Part shown: one piece after another, positions 52,958 to 61,340 of the stretch | Layout of the letters: each line of letters begins with the position of its first letter | How positions within the stretch are numbered: position 1 is the stretch's first letter | Source: Balneola sp. | GTDB lineage: Bacteria > Bacteroidota > Rhodothermia > Balneolales > Balneolaceae | Assembly (NCBI GenBank): GCA_017643645.1 | Contig: JAEPNB010000004.1 | Location: forward strand, 1-64,000 | Reading direction: 5' to 3' | Length of the DNA: 64,000 nt | Notes under the pieces: model-generated | Databases searched by the model: none | Told to the model about the DNA's origin: nothing | What the model saw: the letters and a program-made list of their open reading frames with translations, nothing else | Made by a program: the position numbers and the translations under genes

Positions 52958-53554
52958 TTATTTCCCTCTTCTGTTACGACTTCTATATTCCTTAAAAGAA
53001 AAATTTATATCGTCTTTTAATATTTGTTCGAAATCTTCCATTAACCGTTGATGCCTTCTGGCTTGGATGAAAAAATCTCTTCCATTATATAGGTACATAT
53101 TCTCAAGTTTAGTTACGATTTTTCTTTGATCGCTTAACTGCTTATGTAGCAATCTGAGAGCTTTTTCATTAAAGGAAACTGTCTTTCCTGACCTTTTACT
53201 ATATTCACTTCCTCGTGAATTTTTTTTATGTAAGCCTTTATCAAATGAATGAGTTAGCTCTCTCTTTACATACCATATTTTTTCTTTGGTATCATTGATT
53301 TCACTTCTCATTCTGCGAAGAATATCTTTTTTTATTCTTACAGCCTTTCGGACTTTATTTCTTTGAGAGGCTTCAAAAAAATTATCCAAATCTTTTTGGA
53401 AGGCATGAAACTCCCGTATGTCTTTATTAGTAAATCTTCTGGAATTCTCTTCAGTGTAATAAGAAATTTCAAAAGAAAGTCCTTTTTGTGACATACCATT
53501 ATCTATTCCAATCAAGAGTGCAAAAAATAAGATTAAAGCTGTTAACCGTTTCAT
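52958..53554 (-). CDS. Exported basic helical protein of unknown function
   Basis: The 198-residue protein starts at ATG 53552-53554, preceded by a near-perfect Shine-Dalgarno (AAGGAGGAACC). A signal peptide ends near residue 22 (GMSQ). The rest is highly charged and predicted helical, with many Lys/Arg (KVRKAVRIKKDILRRMRSE, RRHQRLMEDFEQILKDD) and a basic end YRSRNRRGK, so coiled coil is likely. I recognise no family. It is divergent from the Spy-like gene, sharing a 186-bp spacer with two palindromes, and has its own terminator. A periplasmic role is likely. Confidence 0.7.
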   Translation of the reverse strand: MKRLTALILFFALLIGIDNGMSQKGLSFEISYYTEENSRRFTNKDIREFHAFQKDLDNFFEASQRNKVRKAVRIKKDILRRMRSEINDTKEKIWYVKRELTHSFDKGLHKKNSRGSEYSKRSGKTVSFNEKALRLLHKQLSDQRKIVTKLENMYLYNGRDFFIQARRHQRLMEDFEQILKDDINFSFKEYRSRNRRGK

Positions 53555-53637
53555 GGTTCCTCCTTGTTTATGATATAGCTTTATTGCCTGAATCAATTAA
53601 CGCTGAAATAACCTCTGTCGTAACCACATATTCGTGT

Positions 53638-53685
53638 TAGCATACTTATGCTATGCCGAGGCTCTGATTTTGAAAGCAAGCTTTC
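53638..53685. promoter_or_regulatory. Two palindromes in a divergent promoter region
   Basis: TAGCATACTTATGCTA (53638-53653; arms of 7 bp) and GAAAGCAAGCTTTC (53672-53685; arms of 6 bp) are perfect dyads between the exported helical gene and the Spy-like gene. Their spacing and position suggest operators, but no regulator is known. Confidence 0.4.
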
Positions 53686-53740
53686 CGTGACAAATTCGCC
53701 TAACAGTTTGAAACCCAAACAAATCGAATTTTAAATAAAC

Positions 53741-54112
53741 ATGAAAACTTTATCCATCACTCTTTTAATGGTACTTATATCCGGTACCGTATTTTCACAA
53801 AACAGACAAGGACAAAACAGAGCAACACCGCCACCCATTGCAGAACGAGTAAAAACGACATTGGAAAAATTAACTTCCGAGCTTTCTTTATCAAAAGAGC
53901 AGAAAGAATCTTCCATAAAAATATTTACTGATTTTTATAAATCCATCGATAATCTAAGATCAGCAGGTAACAGGCCCGACAGAAGTAAGATGAATTCCAT
54001 CTCATTAAAAAGAGACAAAGAATTTTCTGCATTACTTAATGAAGATCAAAAAAAGAAATACAATAAATTAAAAGATGAACTCTTCTCCAGAAGGAGACGT
54101 CCAAATCAATAA
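53741..54112 (+). CDS. Spy/LTXXQ-like periplasmic protein
   Basis: The 123-residue product has a signal peptide ending at TVFSQ (residue 20), a Gln/Pro-rich linker and a helical region with LTSELSLSKEQKESSIKIFT, FYKSIDNLR and ALLNEDQKKKYNKLKDEL. The LTxxQ-like pattern (LSLSKEQ / LLNEDQKKKY) and size fit Spy/CpxP-like periplasmic chaperones. A basic tail RRRRPNQ closes the protein. A terminator follows at 54119, and then the second ECF sigma operon begins, so it may be a target or partner of that envelope-stress system. Confidence 0.75.
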   Translation: MKTLSITLLMVLISGTVFSQNRQGQNRATPPPIAERVKTTLEKLTSELSLSKEQKESSIKIFTDFYKSIDNLRSAGNRPDRSKMNSISLKRDKEFSALLNEDQKKKYNKLKDELFSRRRRPNQ

Positions 54113-54118
54113 TTTTTC

Positions 54119-54142
54119 AAAGGGACAAACGTCCCTTTTTTT
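54119..54142 (+). terminator. Terminator of the Spy-like gene
   Basis: AAAGGGAC and GTCCCTTT pair around an AAAC loop and the stem is followed by a T-run. It lies 7 bp after the stop codon. Confidence 0.9.
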
Positions 54143-54213
54143 ATGGAATAACTTTATTTCAGTTTTTTGTAACATCTCCGGGTATCTCTGCATCTAAGCA
54201 ATAAACAACTGTA

Positions 54214-54738
54214 TTGATCAATTCAGAAAACGAAACAAAACTTATTGAGAACGCACTGATTGGACAACAATCAGCATTTAAGACTTTGTATGAACGACAC
54301 GTGGACGAATTGTACTGTTTCTTATCTCAATTCGCCGAGAATACTTCTCAAAAGGAAGAATGGACACAACGAGCTTTCATTAAGGCGTTTAATAAACTTG
54401 ATCAATTCAATCAAAGATCCAGTTTCAAAACCTGGTTGTTTACTATTGGCTTAAACGAAATGAGGACAGATATGAGGAAGAAGATTCACTTTGAGAACAT
54501 CGATGATAAACAGTTTGAACTCGAAGATTCCGAACCTGTTTATGAATCAAGTATTTGGTTCAAAGCTAAAGCGGCGATCAAACAACTGGCTCCTGATAAA
54601 AGAGTTATTTGTCTTCTTCACATAGCTGAGGATTACAGTCATGCTGAAATTGCAGAGATGATCGGCATTTCTGAAGGAACATCACGGGTTATTTTACACC
54701 GAGCTAAACAGGAACTCAGAACATTGGTTTCATCATGA
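54214..54738 (+). CDS. ECF-type RNA polymerase sigma factor (second module)
   Basis: A 174-residue ECF sigma factor: region 2 at about 15-80 (SAFKTLYERHVDELYCFLSQ, TSQKEEWTQRAFIKAFNKLD, FKTWLFTIGLNEMRTDMRKK) and region 4 at about 115-170 (RVICLLHIAEDYSHAEIAEM, ISEGTSRVILHRAKQELR). Translation most likely begins at TTG 54214, since no ATG precedes the conserved region in this frame. The stop overlaps the next ATG by ATGA. It is only distantly similar to the ECF factor at 15256-15819 but has the same type of neighbours. Confidence 0.92.
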   Translation: MINSENETKLIENALIGQQSAFKTLYERHVDELYCFLSQFAENTSQKEEWTQRAFIKAFNKLDQFNQRSSFKTWLFTIGLNEMRTDMRKKIHFENIDDKQFELEDSEPVYESSIWFKAKAAIKQLAPDKRVICLLHIAEDYSHAEIAEMIGISEGTSRVILHRAKQELRTLVSS

Positions 54739-55229
54739 AAAAAGAAAATTTCTACTCAGAAGACGACATGCCTTCTAACAATCAAAAAGAATTGATCTGG
54801 AATAATGTAAAAGCAAATATTCCGACAAGAACTAAACCCAATATTCTGTTCCATTGGAAAAGCTTTGCACTGGGTAACGTAGCTGCTCTTCTTTTGATCT
54901 TTGCCTCAATCGGGATTATTTCTACATACAATAATTTATTTGACCGGTCTTCTACTGAAGAACAGGTTTATGAGACTTTGAATACCGCTACTAAACAATT
55001 ACAAGATCTTACTCCTTTACTAATTCAACAAGCCAGTGAACAAAATAAAAACTCCATTCAATCAACTGCTGATGCTATTGATGAAATTGATAAACTCATC
55101 AATGAGATTAAAACAGACATGCTGATAAATGGCTCATCTCCTGCAAAAGAGACCAGTTTAAAAAGGCTTTACGCTACAAAACTGGATTTCTACAAAGAAA
55201 TTTTATTAAACCAAGAGGAACAATCATGA
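54735..55229 (+). CDS. Single-pass membrane anti-sigma candidate
   Basis: This 164-residue protein has a cytoplasmic N-terminus of about 45 residues, one membrane segment at about 50-68 (ALGNVAALLLIFASIGII) and a helical extracytoplasmic domain (ETLNTATKQLQDLTPLLIQQ; STADAIDEIDKLINEIK). It has no zinc-binding anti-sigma signature, so the role is inferred from its position: ATGA overlap with the sigma gene upstream and with the DUF4097 gene downstream. Its size and topology fit an anti-sigma factor. Unlike the first module, it lacks HEAT repeats. Confidence 0.7.
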   Translation: MKKENFYSEDDMPSNNQKELIWNNVKANIPTRTKPNILFHWKSFALGNVAALLLIFASIGIISTYNNLFDRSSTEEQVYETLNTATKQLQDLTPLLIQQASEQNKNSIQSTADAIDEIDKLINEIKTDMLINGSSPAKETSLKRLYATKLDFYKEILLNQEEQS

Positions 55230-56572
55230 AACATCTGTCTCTATTACTATTCATTCTACTACCTGCATCACTTTTTGCCCAAAGTGGTGATAAAGAAGGA
55301 AACTTTAATGCCTCAAATATTGATCGATTGACGATTCGGATAGATGCAGGAATGACCATAAATATAACAGGTTCAGATACTGAGCAAATCACATATACCT
55401 ATGAATTTGATGGAAACGATCAGGCTTATAATCATCTGTTTGAAAATTTTGATCCGAAGTTCAGCAACAACGGTGGCAGTGGTTATTTGAATATTGAGTT
55501 TCCTGCCCACAAAAAAAAGAATGTCAATTACCGGATTAAAAAGAATATTCTAACGCTCAGTATTCCTTCTCAAATCGAACTTGAACTGGTTAGCAGGTAC
55601 TCTAAAATTGATGTTTCAAATATTGCACGAACAACAAGAATTGAAAACAGAAGTGGCTCTGTAAAGCTAAACAATATAGGACAGTCAGTTACTGTATCTA
55701 ACGAGTATGGAAATATTGATGTGAATTCGATCAATGGGGATGTGGATATCACAAGCAGGTCATCAAGAGTAGATGCTAAAAATATAACCGGCAACCTGAA
55801 TGTGAGAAGTAACTACTCCAAAATGAATCTTTCGAAGATCACAGGTATTCTGAATATTGAAAATAAAAGCGGCACAGTAAATGCATTTGATCTGGATTCA
55901 GATTTCAGGGCGAATGGTGATTATACAAATTATGAGCTCACAAATGTACGTGGTGATATTCAAATTAGTAATAAAAACGGAACCATTAGTATCGACAATG
56001 CAGAAAGCGTATTGATTTCGGGAGATTACTCTAATGTTAAAGCGTCAAATCTGAAAGGCGATAAAGTAATGATTGAAAGTAAATCTGCTAAACTGGAACT
56101 AAGTAATGTCCTTGGCAGTGTTATAGTTAATGGAGGGTATTTAAATATTGAACTTGAAAATATTTCAAATGACGTTTCCATCACAAACCGCTCCGGAAAA
56201 GTTACAGCAAAAGATATCAATGGTTCTTTTATCATAGATGGAGATTACAATAAGATCAAACTAGATGATTTCAAAGGCTCCGAAATTCAAATGGAAAACC
56301 GTTCCGGAGATATCGAAATAAATGCTTTAAACGATTTGAACCTTATAAATATAGAATCTTCTTACACCCCCATTAAACTAAATCTTTCTACTCCCTTTTC
56401 CGGTAATGTAAGATTTCATGTGACATACGGAAGACTAACACATCCTTACAAACTTAATGACGCCACTTTTGTTGACGAAAGAAACTCAACTAAAATAGAG
56501 GGAACTGTAGGAAACGGAAATGGACGAATGTATATAGAATCGAGAAACGGGAATGTGACAATAAACCAATAA
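55226..56572 (+). CDS. Long DUF4097 beta-solenoid protein (second module)
   Basis: The 448-residue protein begins with a signal peptide (to LFAQ, residue 18). It contains at least ten consecutive beta-helix turns alternating two motif types: NRSGSVKLNNIGQ, NEYGNIDVNSINGDVDI, NYSKMNLSKITG, NKSGTVNAFDL, GDYTNYELTNVRG, GDYSNVKASNLKGD and NRSGKVTAKDINGS. It ends in ESRNGNVTINQ. This DUF4097 type is about 1.6 times as long as the copies at 12.8-14.5 kb. It is coupled to the anti-sigma candidate and is probably exported. A surface or periplasmic scaffold or sensor is possible; no enzyme motif is seen. Confidence 0.85.
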   Translation: MKHLSLLLFILLPASLFAQSGDKEGNFNASNIDRLTIRIDAGMTINITGSDTEQITYTYEFDGNDQAYNHLFENFDPKFSNNGGSGYLNIEFPAHKKKNVNYRIKKNILTLSIPSQIELELVSRYSKIDVSNIARTTRIENRSGSVKLNNIGQSVTVSNEYGNIDVNSINGDVDITSRSSRVDAKNITGNLNVRSNYSKMNLSKITGILNIENKSGTVNAFDLDSDFRANGDYTNYELTNVRGDIQISNKNGTISIDNAESVLISGDYSNVKASNLKGDKVMIESKSAKLELSNVLGSVIVNGGYLNIELENISNDVSITNRSGKVTAKDINGSFIIDGDYNKIKLDDFKGSEIQMENRSGDIEINALNDLNLINIESSYTPIKLNLSTPFSGNVRFHVTYGRLTHPYKLNDATFVDERNSTKIEGTVGNGNGRMYIESRNGNVTINQ

Positions 56573-56582
56573 AAGATCTTTT

Positions 56583-57797
56583 CTATTCATGGCGAATAGC
56601 ATCAACGGGAGTTAGTTGAGCTGCCCTCCAGGCAGGATAGGTGCCGAAAATAATTCCAACGAACAATGCTATAACCAGGATAGATAGCACTGTTCCTGTA
56701 CCTATTGCCGCCCTGAACTCTCCGATTTCTGTGAACGAATTCACTATAGGTACAAAAATGAATATCCCCACAATCCCTACGATCCAACCTATAATACATC
56801 CTACAAAAGAAATGGTAACTGATTCAGCCATAAACTGAAGAACGATATCTTTCTTCTTAGCTCCTGTGGCTTTTCGAATTCCAATTTCTTTTGTTCTTTC
56901 TGTAACTGATATCAACAAAACGTTCATTACCCCTATTCCCCCTACCAAAACAGAAATACCGGTAATAGCCCCCATTATCAGTTTGAATAATAATATGCCC
57001 TGACTGAACTGCTCAACTCTGGCTCTGTTTGTTGAAATTGTAAAAGCATCACTGGTTTCTTTGTAATTTCCGTCTAACCATTGTGTTATTTCATTCTCAA
57101 TTTCAGGAATCTGCTCAGCTTTTTGGGCTTTTAGTACAATATCCGGGTATTCCTCGGATAACTCTGTATAAACTGAAGTTGGGATAAAAACTTTCTGAGT
57201 ACTTTGATGTCCCCCCTTCAATATCCCTATGATCCGGAATTCAACATCTTCTATTTCAACTGTTTCTCCTATTAAACCATCTCTTGAATCTGAGAGCTTA
57301 TCTGCTATCTGCGATGATAAAACAATGATTTTTGCACTATTGATCACATCCTCTTTGGATATATATCTTCCAAAAAACACGCTGTCATCCAAAAATTGTA
57401 ATCCGAATTCCATACTTCCCTGTAAGTATATTCCTGAAACAGAATCCTTATAATTAATTTCGGCAGATCTGGTACCTGTATATTCTAACAGTGCTTTATC
57501 TTGAACCAAAGATTTCAATTCTTGTACTTTTTCAATAGTAAATTCGGGTCGGTCTTTAATTTGAATACGAATATCATCTACAGTCTTAGTTCGTTTCGAA
57601 TTAACAGTGATCATATTAAGTGAAGTAGTGTTTGCCAACTGTTCTCTACCCGTTTGTTCCAATCCATCCCCTAATGCAAGGATACCAACCAATGCTGCCA
57701 CCCCTATGATGATCCCTAGAGTTGATAAAAATGTATGGAGTGGATTGGCTCTGATATTTTGCAGCGCAATTGAAATAGACTTAAAGAATTGACCCAT
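56583..57797 (-). CDS. MacB-like ABC transporter permease
   Basis: A 404-residue permease with the MacB_PCD plus FtsX plan: N-terminal membrane helix (ANPLHTFLSTLGIIIGVAAL), a periplasmic domain at about 45-270, then three helices with the family signature VTERTKEIGIRKATGA near residue 305 and YPAWRAAQLTPVDAIRHE at the end. It has a good Shine-Dalgarno (GGAGGAT). No ATPase (MacB N-terminal or LolD type) or membrane-fusion protein is adjacent, so its partner must be encoded elsewhere. Substrate unknown. It is convergent with the DUF4097 gene with only 10 bp between. Confidence 0.92.
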   Translation of the reverse strand: MGQFFKSISIALQNIRANPLHTFLSTLGIIIGVAALVGILALGDGLEQTGREQLANTTSLNMITVNSKRTKTVDDIRIQIKDRPEFTIEKVQELKSLVQDKALLEYTGTRSAEINYKDSVSGIYLQGSMEFGLQFLDDSVFFGRYISKEDVINSAKIIVLSSQIADKLSDSRDGLIGETVEIEDVEFRIIGILKGGHQSTQKVFIPTSVYTELSEEYPDIVLKAQKAEQIPEIENEITQWLDGNYKETSDAFTISTNRARVEQFSQGILLFKLIMGAITGISVLVGGIGVMNVLLISVTERTKEIGIRKATGAKKKDIVLQFMAESVTISFVGCIIGWIVGIVGIFIFVPIVNSFTEIGEFRAAIGTGTVLSILVIALFVGIIFGTYPAWRAAQLTPVDAIRHE

Positions 57798-57851
57798 ATC
57801 CTCCGATATTTTGAAAACAGGTACGTTTAAAATCTGAAGAGGTTACGCAAT

Positions 57852-57881
57852 AAAAAAAGCTCTGCTTTAAAACTGAGCTTT
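57852..57881 (-). terminator. Terminator of the 57901-58152 gene
   Basis: AAAGCTC and GAGCTTT pair around a 12-nt loop; on the minus strand a seven-base T-run follows. Confidence 0.85.
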
Positions 57882-57900
57882 AAATTGATGATATTTATTT

Positions 57901-58152
57901 TTACAACCCTTCAAAACCTCCAGCAGCCATCATCGTTCCAAAGATTAATACGAATATTATAAAGTAAAGTACTGTGGAAACGGCCAACATTATTAAAGCC
58001 GCTCTTGCCCAGTTTTTTTTGTTTGGATTTGCTGAATCACTAAATCCCCACACAAACAACATTATAAATCCTACCATAGGGATAAATGTAATAAGCATGG
58101 TTACCACCCAGTCTTTCAATGACATAACCGGGGCTGTTTCATGATTTTCCAT
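57901..58152 (-). CDS. Small two-helix membrane protein
   Basis: The 83-residue protein has two hydrophobic segments, about 12-35 (WVVTMLITFIPMVGFIMLFV) and 52-75 (LIMLAVSTVLYFIIFVLIFG), joined by the polar loop DSANPNKKNWARA. Such small membrane proteins with the SLKDWxxxxLxxxIPxVGxIM pattern are frequent in Bacteroidota and have unknown function. It has a terminator downstream and is probably a single-gene unit. Confidence 0.85.
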   Translation of the reverse strand: MENHETAPVMSLKDWVVTMLITFIPMVGFIMLFVWGFSDSANPNKKNWARAALIMLAVSTVLYFIIFVLIFGTMMAAGGFEGL

Positions 58153-58229
58153 ATAAATACCTCGAATTTTGTTAGTTAGCTATCAGATAATGAGTAATCT
58201 GAATCAAAATTCAAAATTTTTAAGATATG

Positions 58230-58685
58230 CTATTTAATATTTATGGAAGTAGTAAAGTAGGTGTCTTCGATTTTAAACTTTGAATCTTCCCATGAAGCTG
58301 GTCCGAATCTCCCCCTGGCGTTATTAGAAAATCCATAATCCTCTTTTGGAATACCCAGAAAATTAGTATCAATTTTGCCGTTTTCATTTTTATCATGATA
58401 AACAGCTATGGCATATTCCCCATATGGAAGCATTTCCTGTGTCCAAACTATAGTCGTACTGTCTACGGGCAACACTATGGCATATACGGGATCTTTGGTG
58501 TATTTCTCTTTCGAATCAAACATTGCAATTCTGATTTCTCCCTTAATCTCATCTACCCCTTCAATATATAATCTGAATTCTGTGACAACTCCCTTTTCAG
58601 GATAGGAAATTTCCTGAGCTTTCAAGCTCATTTCTGAAAATATAGCTATCAAAAATAATGTAATTACTACCCGCATTCGTCTCAT
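58230..58685 (-). CDS. Exported DUF2141 protein
   Basis: A 151-residue protein with a signal peptide ending at LKAQ (about residue 24). A DUF2141 domain follows: EIRIAMFDSKEKYTKDPVYA, LPYGEYAIAVYHDKNENGKI and the signature GIPKEDYGFSNNARGRFGPA, then SWEDSKFKI. DUF2141 proteins are small periplasmic or surface beta-sandwiches; the DKNENGKID loop may bind calcium. It is 69 bp downstream of csaA on the same strand, possibly a separate transcript. Confidence 0.9.
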   Translation of the reverse strand: MRRMRVVITLFLIAIFSEMSLKAQEISYPEKGVVTEFRLYIEGVDEIKGEIRIAMFDSKEKYTKDPVYAIVLPVDSTTIVWTQEMLPYGEYAIAVYHDKNENGKIDTNFLGIPKEDYGFSNNARGRFGPASWEDSKFKIEDTYFTTSINIK

Positions 58686-58754
58686 GATGTTTTTGTTTTT
58701 TCAAAACTAAGCAGATTATTACTACTTAAAAAGCGGATTATTGTTTCCTAATCT

Positions 58755-59093
58755 TCAGAAAAGTCGCTCACCATTTTCCACTTTCTGATCGGGACTTACA
58801 AGAATTACTTTTCCATTTCTATCGGGTAAGCCTGTCACTAAACACTCCGACATAAAAGGCCCTATCTGTTTAGGAGGAAAATTGACTACGGCAATAACTT
58901 GTTTCCCCATTAATTCTTCTTTTTGATAGTAATCAGTAATTTGAGCAGAAGATTTTTTAATCCAAATATCCTTTCCAAAATCTATAACCAGTTTATAAGC
59001 GGCTTTTCGGGCTTCAGGAAAATCTTTTACTTCTGTAATTGTACCAACTCTTAATTCGACTTGTTCAAAGTCATTCCACGTAATTTCTTTCAT
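58755..59093 (-). CDS. csaA: CsaA-type tRNA-binding protein
   Basis: This 112-residue protein is a single OB-fold tRNA-binding domain as in CsaA and the C-terminus of MetG: WNDFEQVELRVGTITEVKDF, PEARKAAYKLVIDFG, SSAQITDYYQKEELMGKQVI, VVNFPPKQIGPFMSECLVTG and VILVSPDQKVENGERLF. CsaA has been described as a dimeric, chaperone-like tRNA-binding protein. Length and motifs are standard. The gene is followed by DUF2141 and preceded by the terminator at 59128-59164. Confidence 0.93.
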   Translation of the reverse strand: MKEITWNDFEQVELRVGTITEVKDFPEARKAAYKLVIDFGKDIWIKKSSAQITDYYQKEELMGKQVIAVVNFPPKQIGPFMSECLVTGLPDRNGKVILVSPDQKVENGERLF

Positions 59094-59127
59094 CTTGTTA
59101 GATCTTAAAATTTTATCTACCTAAGAT

Positions 59128-59164
59128 ACAAAAAATCCCTGCTTCCATTGAAAGCAGGGATTTT
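59128..59164 (-). terminator. Terminator of the 59182-60408 gene
   Basis: Perfect 13-bp arms AAAATCCCTGCTT (59132-59144) and AAGCAGGGATTTT (59152-59164), followed on the minus strand by six T. Confidence 0.93.
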
Positions 59165-59181
59165 CTCAAAACAAATAAAAT

Positions 59182-60408
59182 CTACTTCAATAACACCATA
59201 GACTTTGTTTGTCTATAGTTTTGTGCAACCAATTCATAGTAATAAATACCACTCGGCAGTGAAGAACCATCAAAATTAATTTGATGTCTTCCGGAAGACT
59301 TTGGTCCTGAATAGAGTTCAGATACTTTTTTCCCGAGTATATTATAAACTGTTAGACTTATATCAGATGAGCTCTCCAAATTAAAAGAAACCGTAGTACT
59401 CGGATTAAATGGGTTTGGATAGTTCTGATATAAAACAAACGAGTTAATAGTTTCTTCTGGCTCATTTGAGACTGTATTGTCGTAGCTATAAAAGGAACGG
59501 TACTCTTCATTCCAGGCTTGGAAGAAATAGCTTACTTTACTTTCTATTATAATACTACCATCGTACATGTAGTCGGTTCTATATTCAGGATTCCAACTTT
59601 TGGTTTCATCATCGTAATATTCTTCCAGTTGTTGAGTAACAAGCCCATTCTCTTTCTGATGTGTTAATCTTGAGTATGGTTCAAAGCCTATCTCTTCTGA
59701 ATAAAGCTCATCATTATAGATATCAACAAAGTAAAAAACATCACTTATTTGCCTTATGTACCCATCCATGTCAATATCGTAGTAAATATATCTATCGATA
59801 TAATCCTCATACGCATAGACTTCATGTAGATTACCATCCTTAAAGACTAAATAGGATAAAGTATCAGGCACTCCATCAAAAATAAAAGTAATTGAATCAG
59901 GGGTATGGTAAACTAACTCTGTTATTTCACCACTTATTCCTTCTTCTTCATACTTAGCTGAATCAAGTCTTCCCTCTTGATTATAAAACAAATATGTAGC
60001 GTAGTTAACCTCTCCGCTTGTATACGTGTTTACAATGGAAGTCAATTTACCACCTTCCATGTAGGAAAAATTAATGTTGCCAAAATGTACCCAGTTTTCA
60101 TCCTGAAATATGTAAACCTCTTCTGTAATTAAAAGTCTGTCTTCTGAATAAGAAAAGACTCTTTTGTCTGAATCAACCCAATCAACCCCTTGCTTTATTT
60201 GAGTAATAATTTCACTTATTCCTCTATCAATAACTTTTGTTTTTCCTGCAATCGGAACCTTGTGGGGTTTAAGGTTTGCCCTCAATATGAGTTCTTTAGT
60301 TTCCTTTTTTTGTTTTTTACTGCTCACCTGTGCACTTGCAATTTGTGAACCACTTATCAGAGTGTAAATCAATACACATAATATTAGATAAACCGTTTTA
60401 GGCTGCAT
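59182..60408 (-). CDS. T9SS cargo protein with type A sorting domain
   Basis: A 408-residue secreted protein: signal peptide to about residue 27 (SQIASAQ), a long region rich in Tyr, Glu and Asp with YD-repeat-like strands (YSEDRLLITEEVYIFQDENW, EEYYDDETKSWNPEYRTDY, YDGSIIIESKVSYFFQAWN), then a type A sorting domain at about 325-408 (LYQNYPNPFNPSTTVSF, YNILGKKVSELYSG, SGIYYYELVAQN, KSMVLLK). It should pass through the T9SS to the surface. The main part has no recognised enzyme fold. Shine-Dalgarno GAGAGGG precedes the ATG. Confidence 0.85.
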   Translation of the reverse strand: MQPKTVYLILCVLIYTLISGSQIASAQVSSKKQKKETKELILRANLKPHKVPIAGKTKVIDRGISEIITQIKQGVDWVDSDKRVFSYSEDRLLITEEVYIFQDENWVHFGNINFSYMEGGKLTSIVNTYTSGEVNYATYLFYNQEGRLDSAKYEEEGISGEITELVYHTPDSITFIFDGVPDTLSYLVFKDGNLHEVYAYEDYIDRYIYYDIDMDGYIRQISDVFYFVDIYNDELYSEEIGFEPYSRLTHQKENGLVTQQLEEYYDDETKSWNPEYRTDYMYDGSIIIESKVSYFFQAWNEEYRSFYSYDNTVSNEPEETINSFVLYQNYPNPFNPSTTVSFNLESSSDISLTVYNILGKKVSELYSGPKSSGRHQINFDGSSLPSGIYYYELVAQNYRQTKSMVLLK

Positions 60409-60642
60409 AATACCCTCTCTATTTATTTTATTGTTTTAGTAACCCAGTTTGTTGAAATAATTTAATTAAAAATCTAGCAAGCTAGAATACATCAACTAAA
60501 CTTTTCTAAAAAAGCACTGAAAAAGAAAGAGAATAAATCACATAAAAATGTGATGATTAAAAGTTTAAACCTAAAACAGAAATTCTACTCTTATTCAACT
60601 TTTTAAAGTTATTCCAAAAAGTTTCTTTCGTGGTTTAATTTT

Positions 60643-61287
60643 TTACCAATCCAAAGACAGAGCTAAAAATAGCAGTGCCAAATAATAGGTTGGAAGCCCA
60701 ATAAGCTTATTTTTAAATTCTGATTTAATAAATCTTTCTCTGGCCACAAACAAATCAGATACCGCAAAAAGAAAAGACCCCACCAGAACTCCATTTCTGT
60801 AATTACCCTCCCATGCGTAACCTGAAAGTGCGCACATGCTACCAATGATAAAAATATAAATGGATACAAATGCCCTAAAATCTGCAATCAAATTTGGTTT
60901 TAACCACACATAAGAATAAATCATCAAAACTATTGCTGCTATTGTTGATACCAAGAACGAAATACCAATGGTTCCTACTGATATAAAGGCAATTATAAAT
61001 GCAATATGAGCAAATGCAAAGCTTGCTATCCCACTCTTAAAAAAAATGCTTTCATTACTTTTTATTAAAAATACATCACCAAAAAAACTAAAAAGGAAAC
61101 CGATCAGCATCCAATTTGAATAAGGACTGGAAACATCTGCCAAGGTCAGCGCTATTAACACAAATGCTGATGAAGCAGTTATTTTGAAAACCCATTTACC
61201 TAATTTATTGTCATGCTTTTCAGCATATAATAAAGCGATACAGGCAACAAAACATTTTACTCCAAATATGAGTGTGAGCAGGTTCAA
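60643..61287 (-). CDS. YhhN/TMEM86-family membrane protein
   Basis: The 214-residue protein has about eight hydrophobic segments and the YhhN/TMEM86 signatures LIGFLFSFFGDVFLI near residue 60, GSFLFAVSDLFVARERF near 170 and PTYYLALLFLALSL at the end. The mammalian TMEM86B member is a lysoplasmalogenase; bacterial activity is less established. The start is TTG 61285-61287, since an in-frame stop lies only four codons upstream and no ATG is available. A 234-bp AT-rich gap without visible genes lies downstream. Confidence 0.9.
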   Translation of the reverse strand: MNLLTLIFGVKCFVACIALLYAEKHDNKLGKWVFKITASSAFVLIALTLADVSSPYSNWMLIGFLFSFFGDVFLIKSNESIFFKSGIASFAFAHIAFIIAFISVGTIGISFLVSTIAAIVLMIYSYVWLKPNLIADFRAFVSIYIFIIGSMCALSGYAWEGNYRNGVLVGSFLFAVSDLFVARERFIKSEFKNKLIGLPTYYLALLFLALSLDW

Positions 61288-61340
61288 AAAATCTAATTAA
61301 AAAGTTTAGGACTGTTAACAACTACTCATGCCTAATTCCA

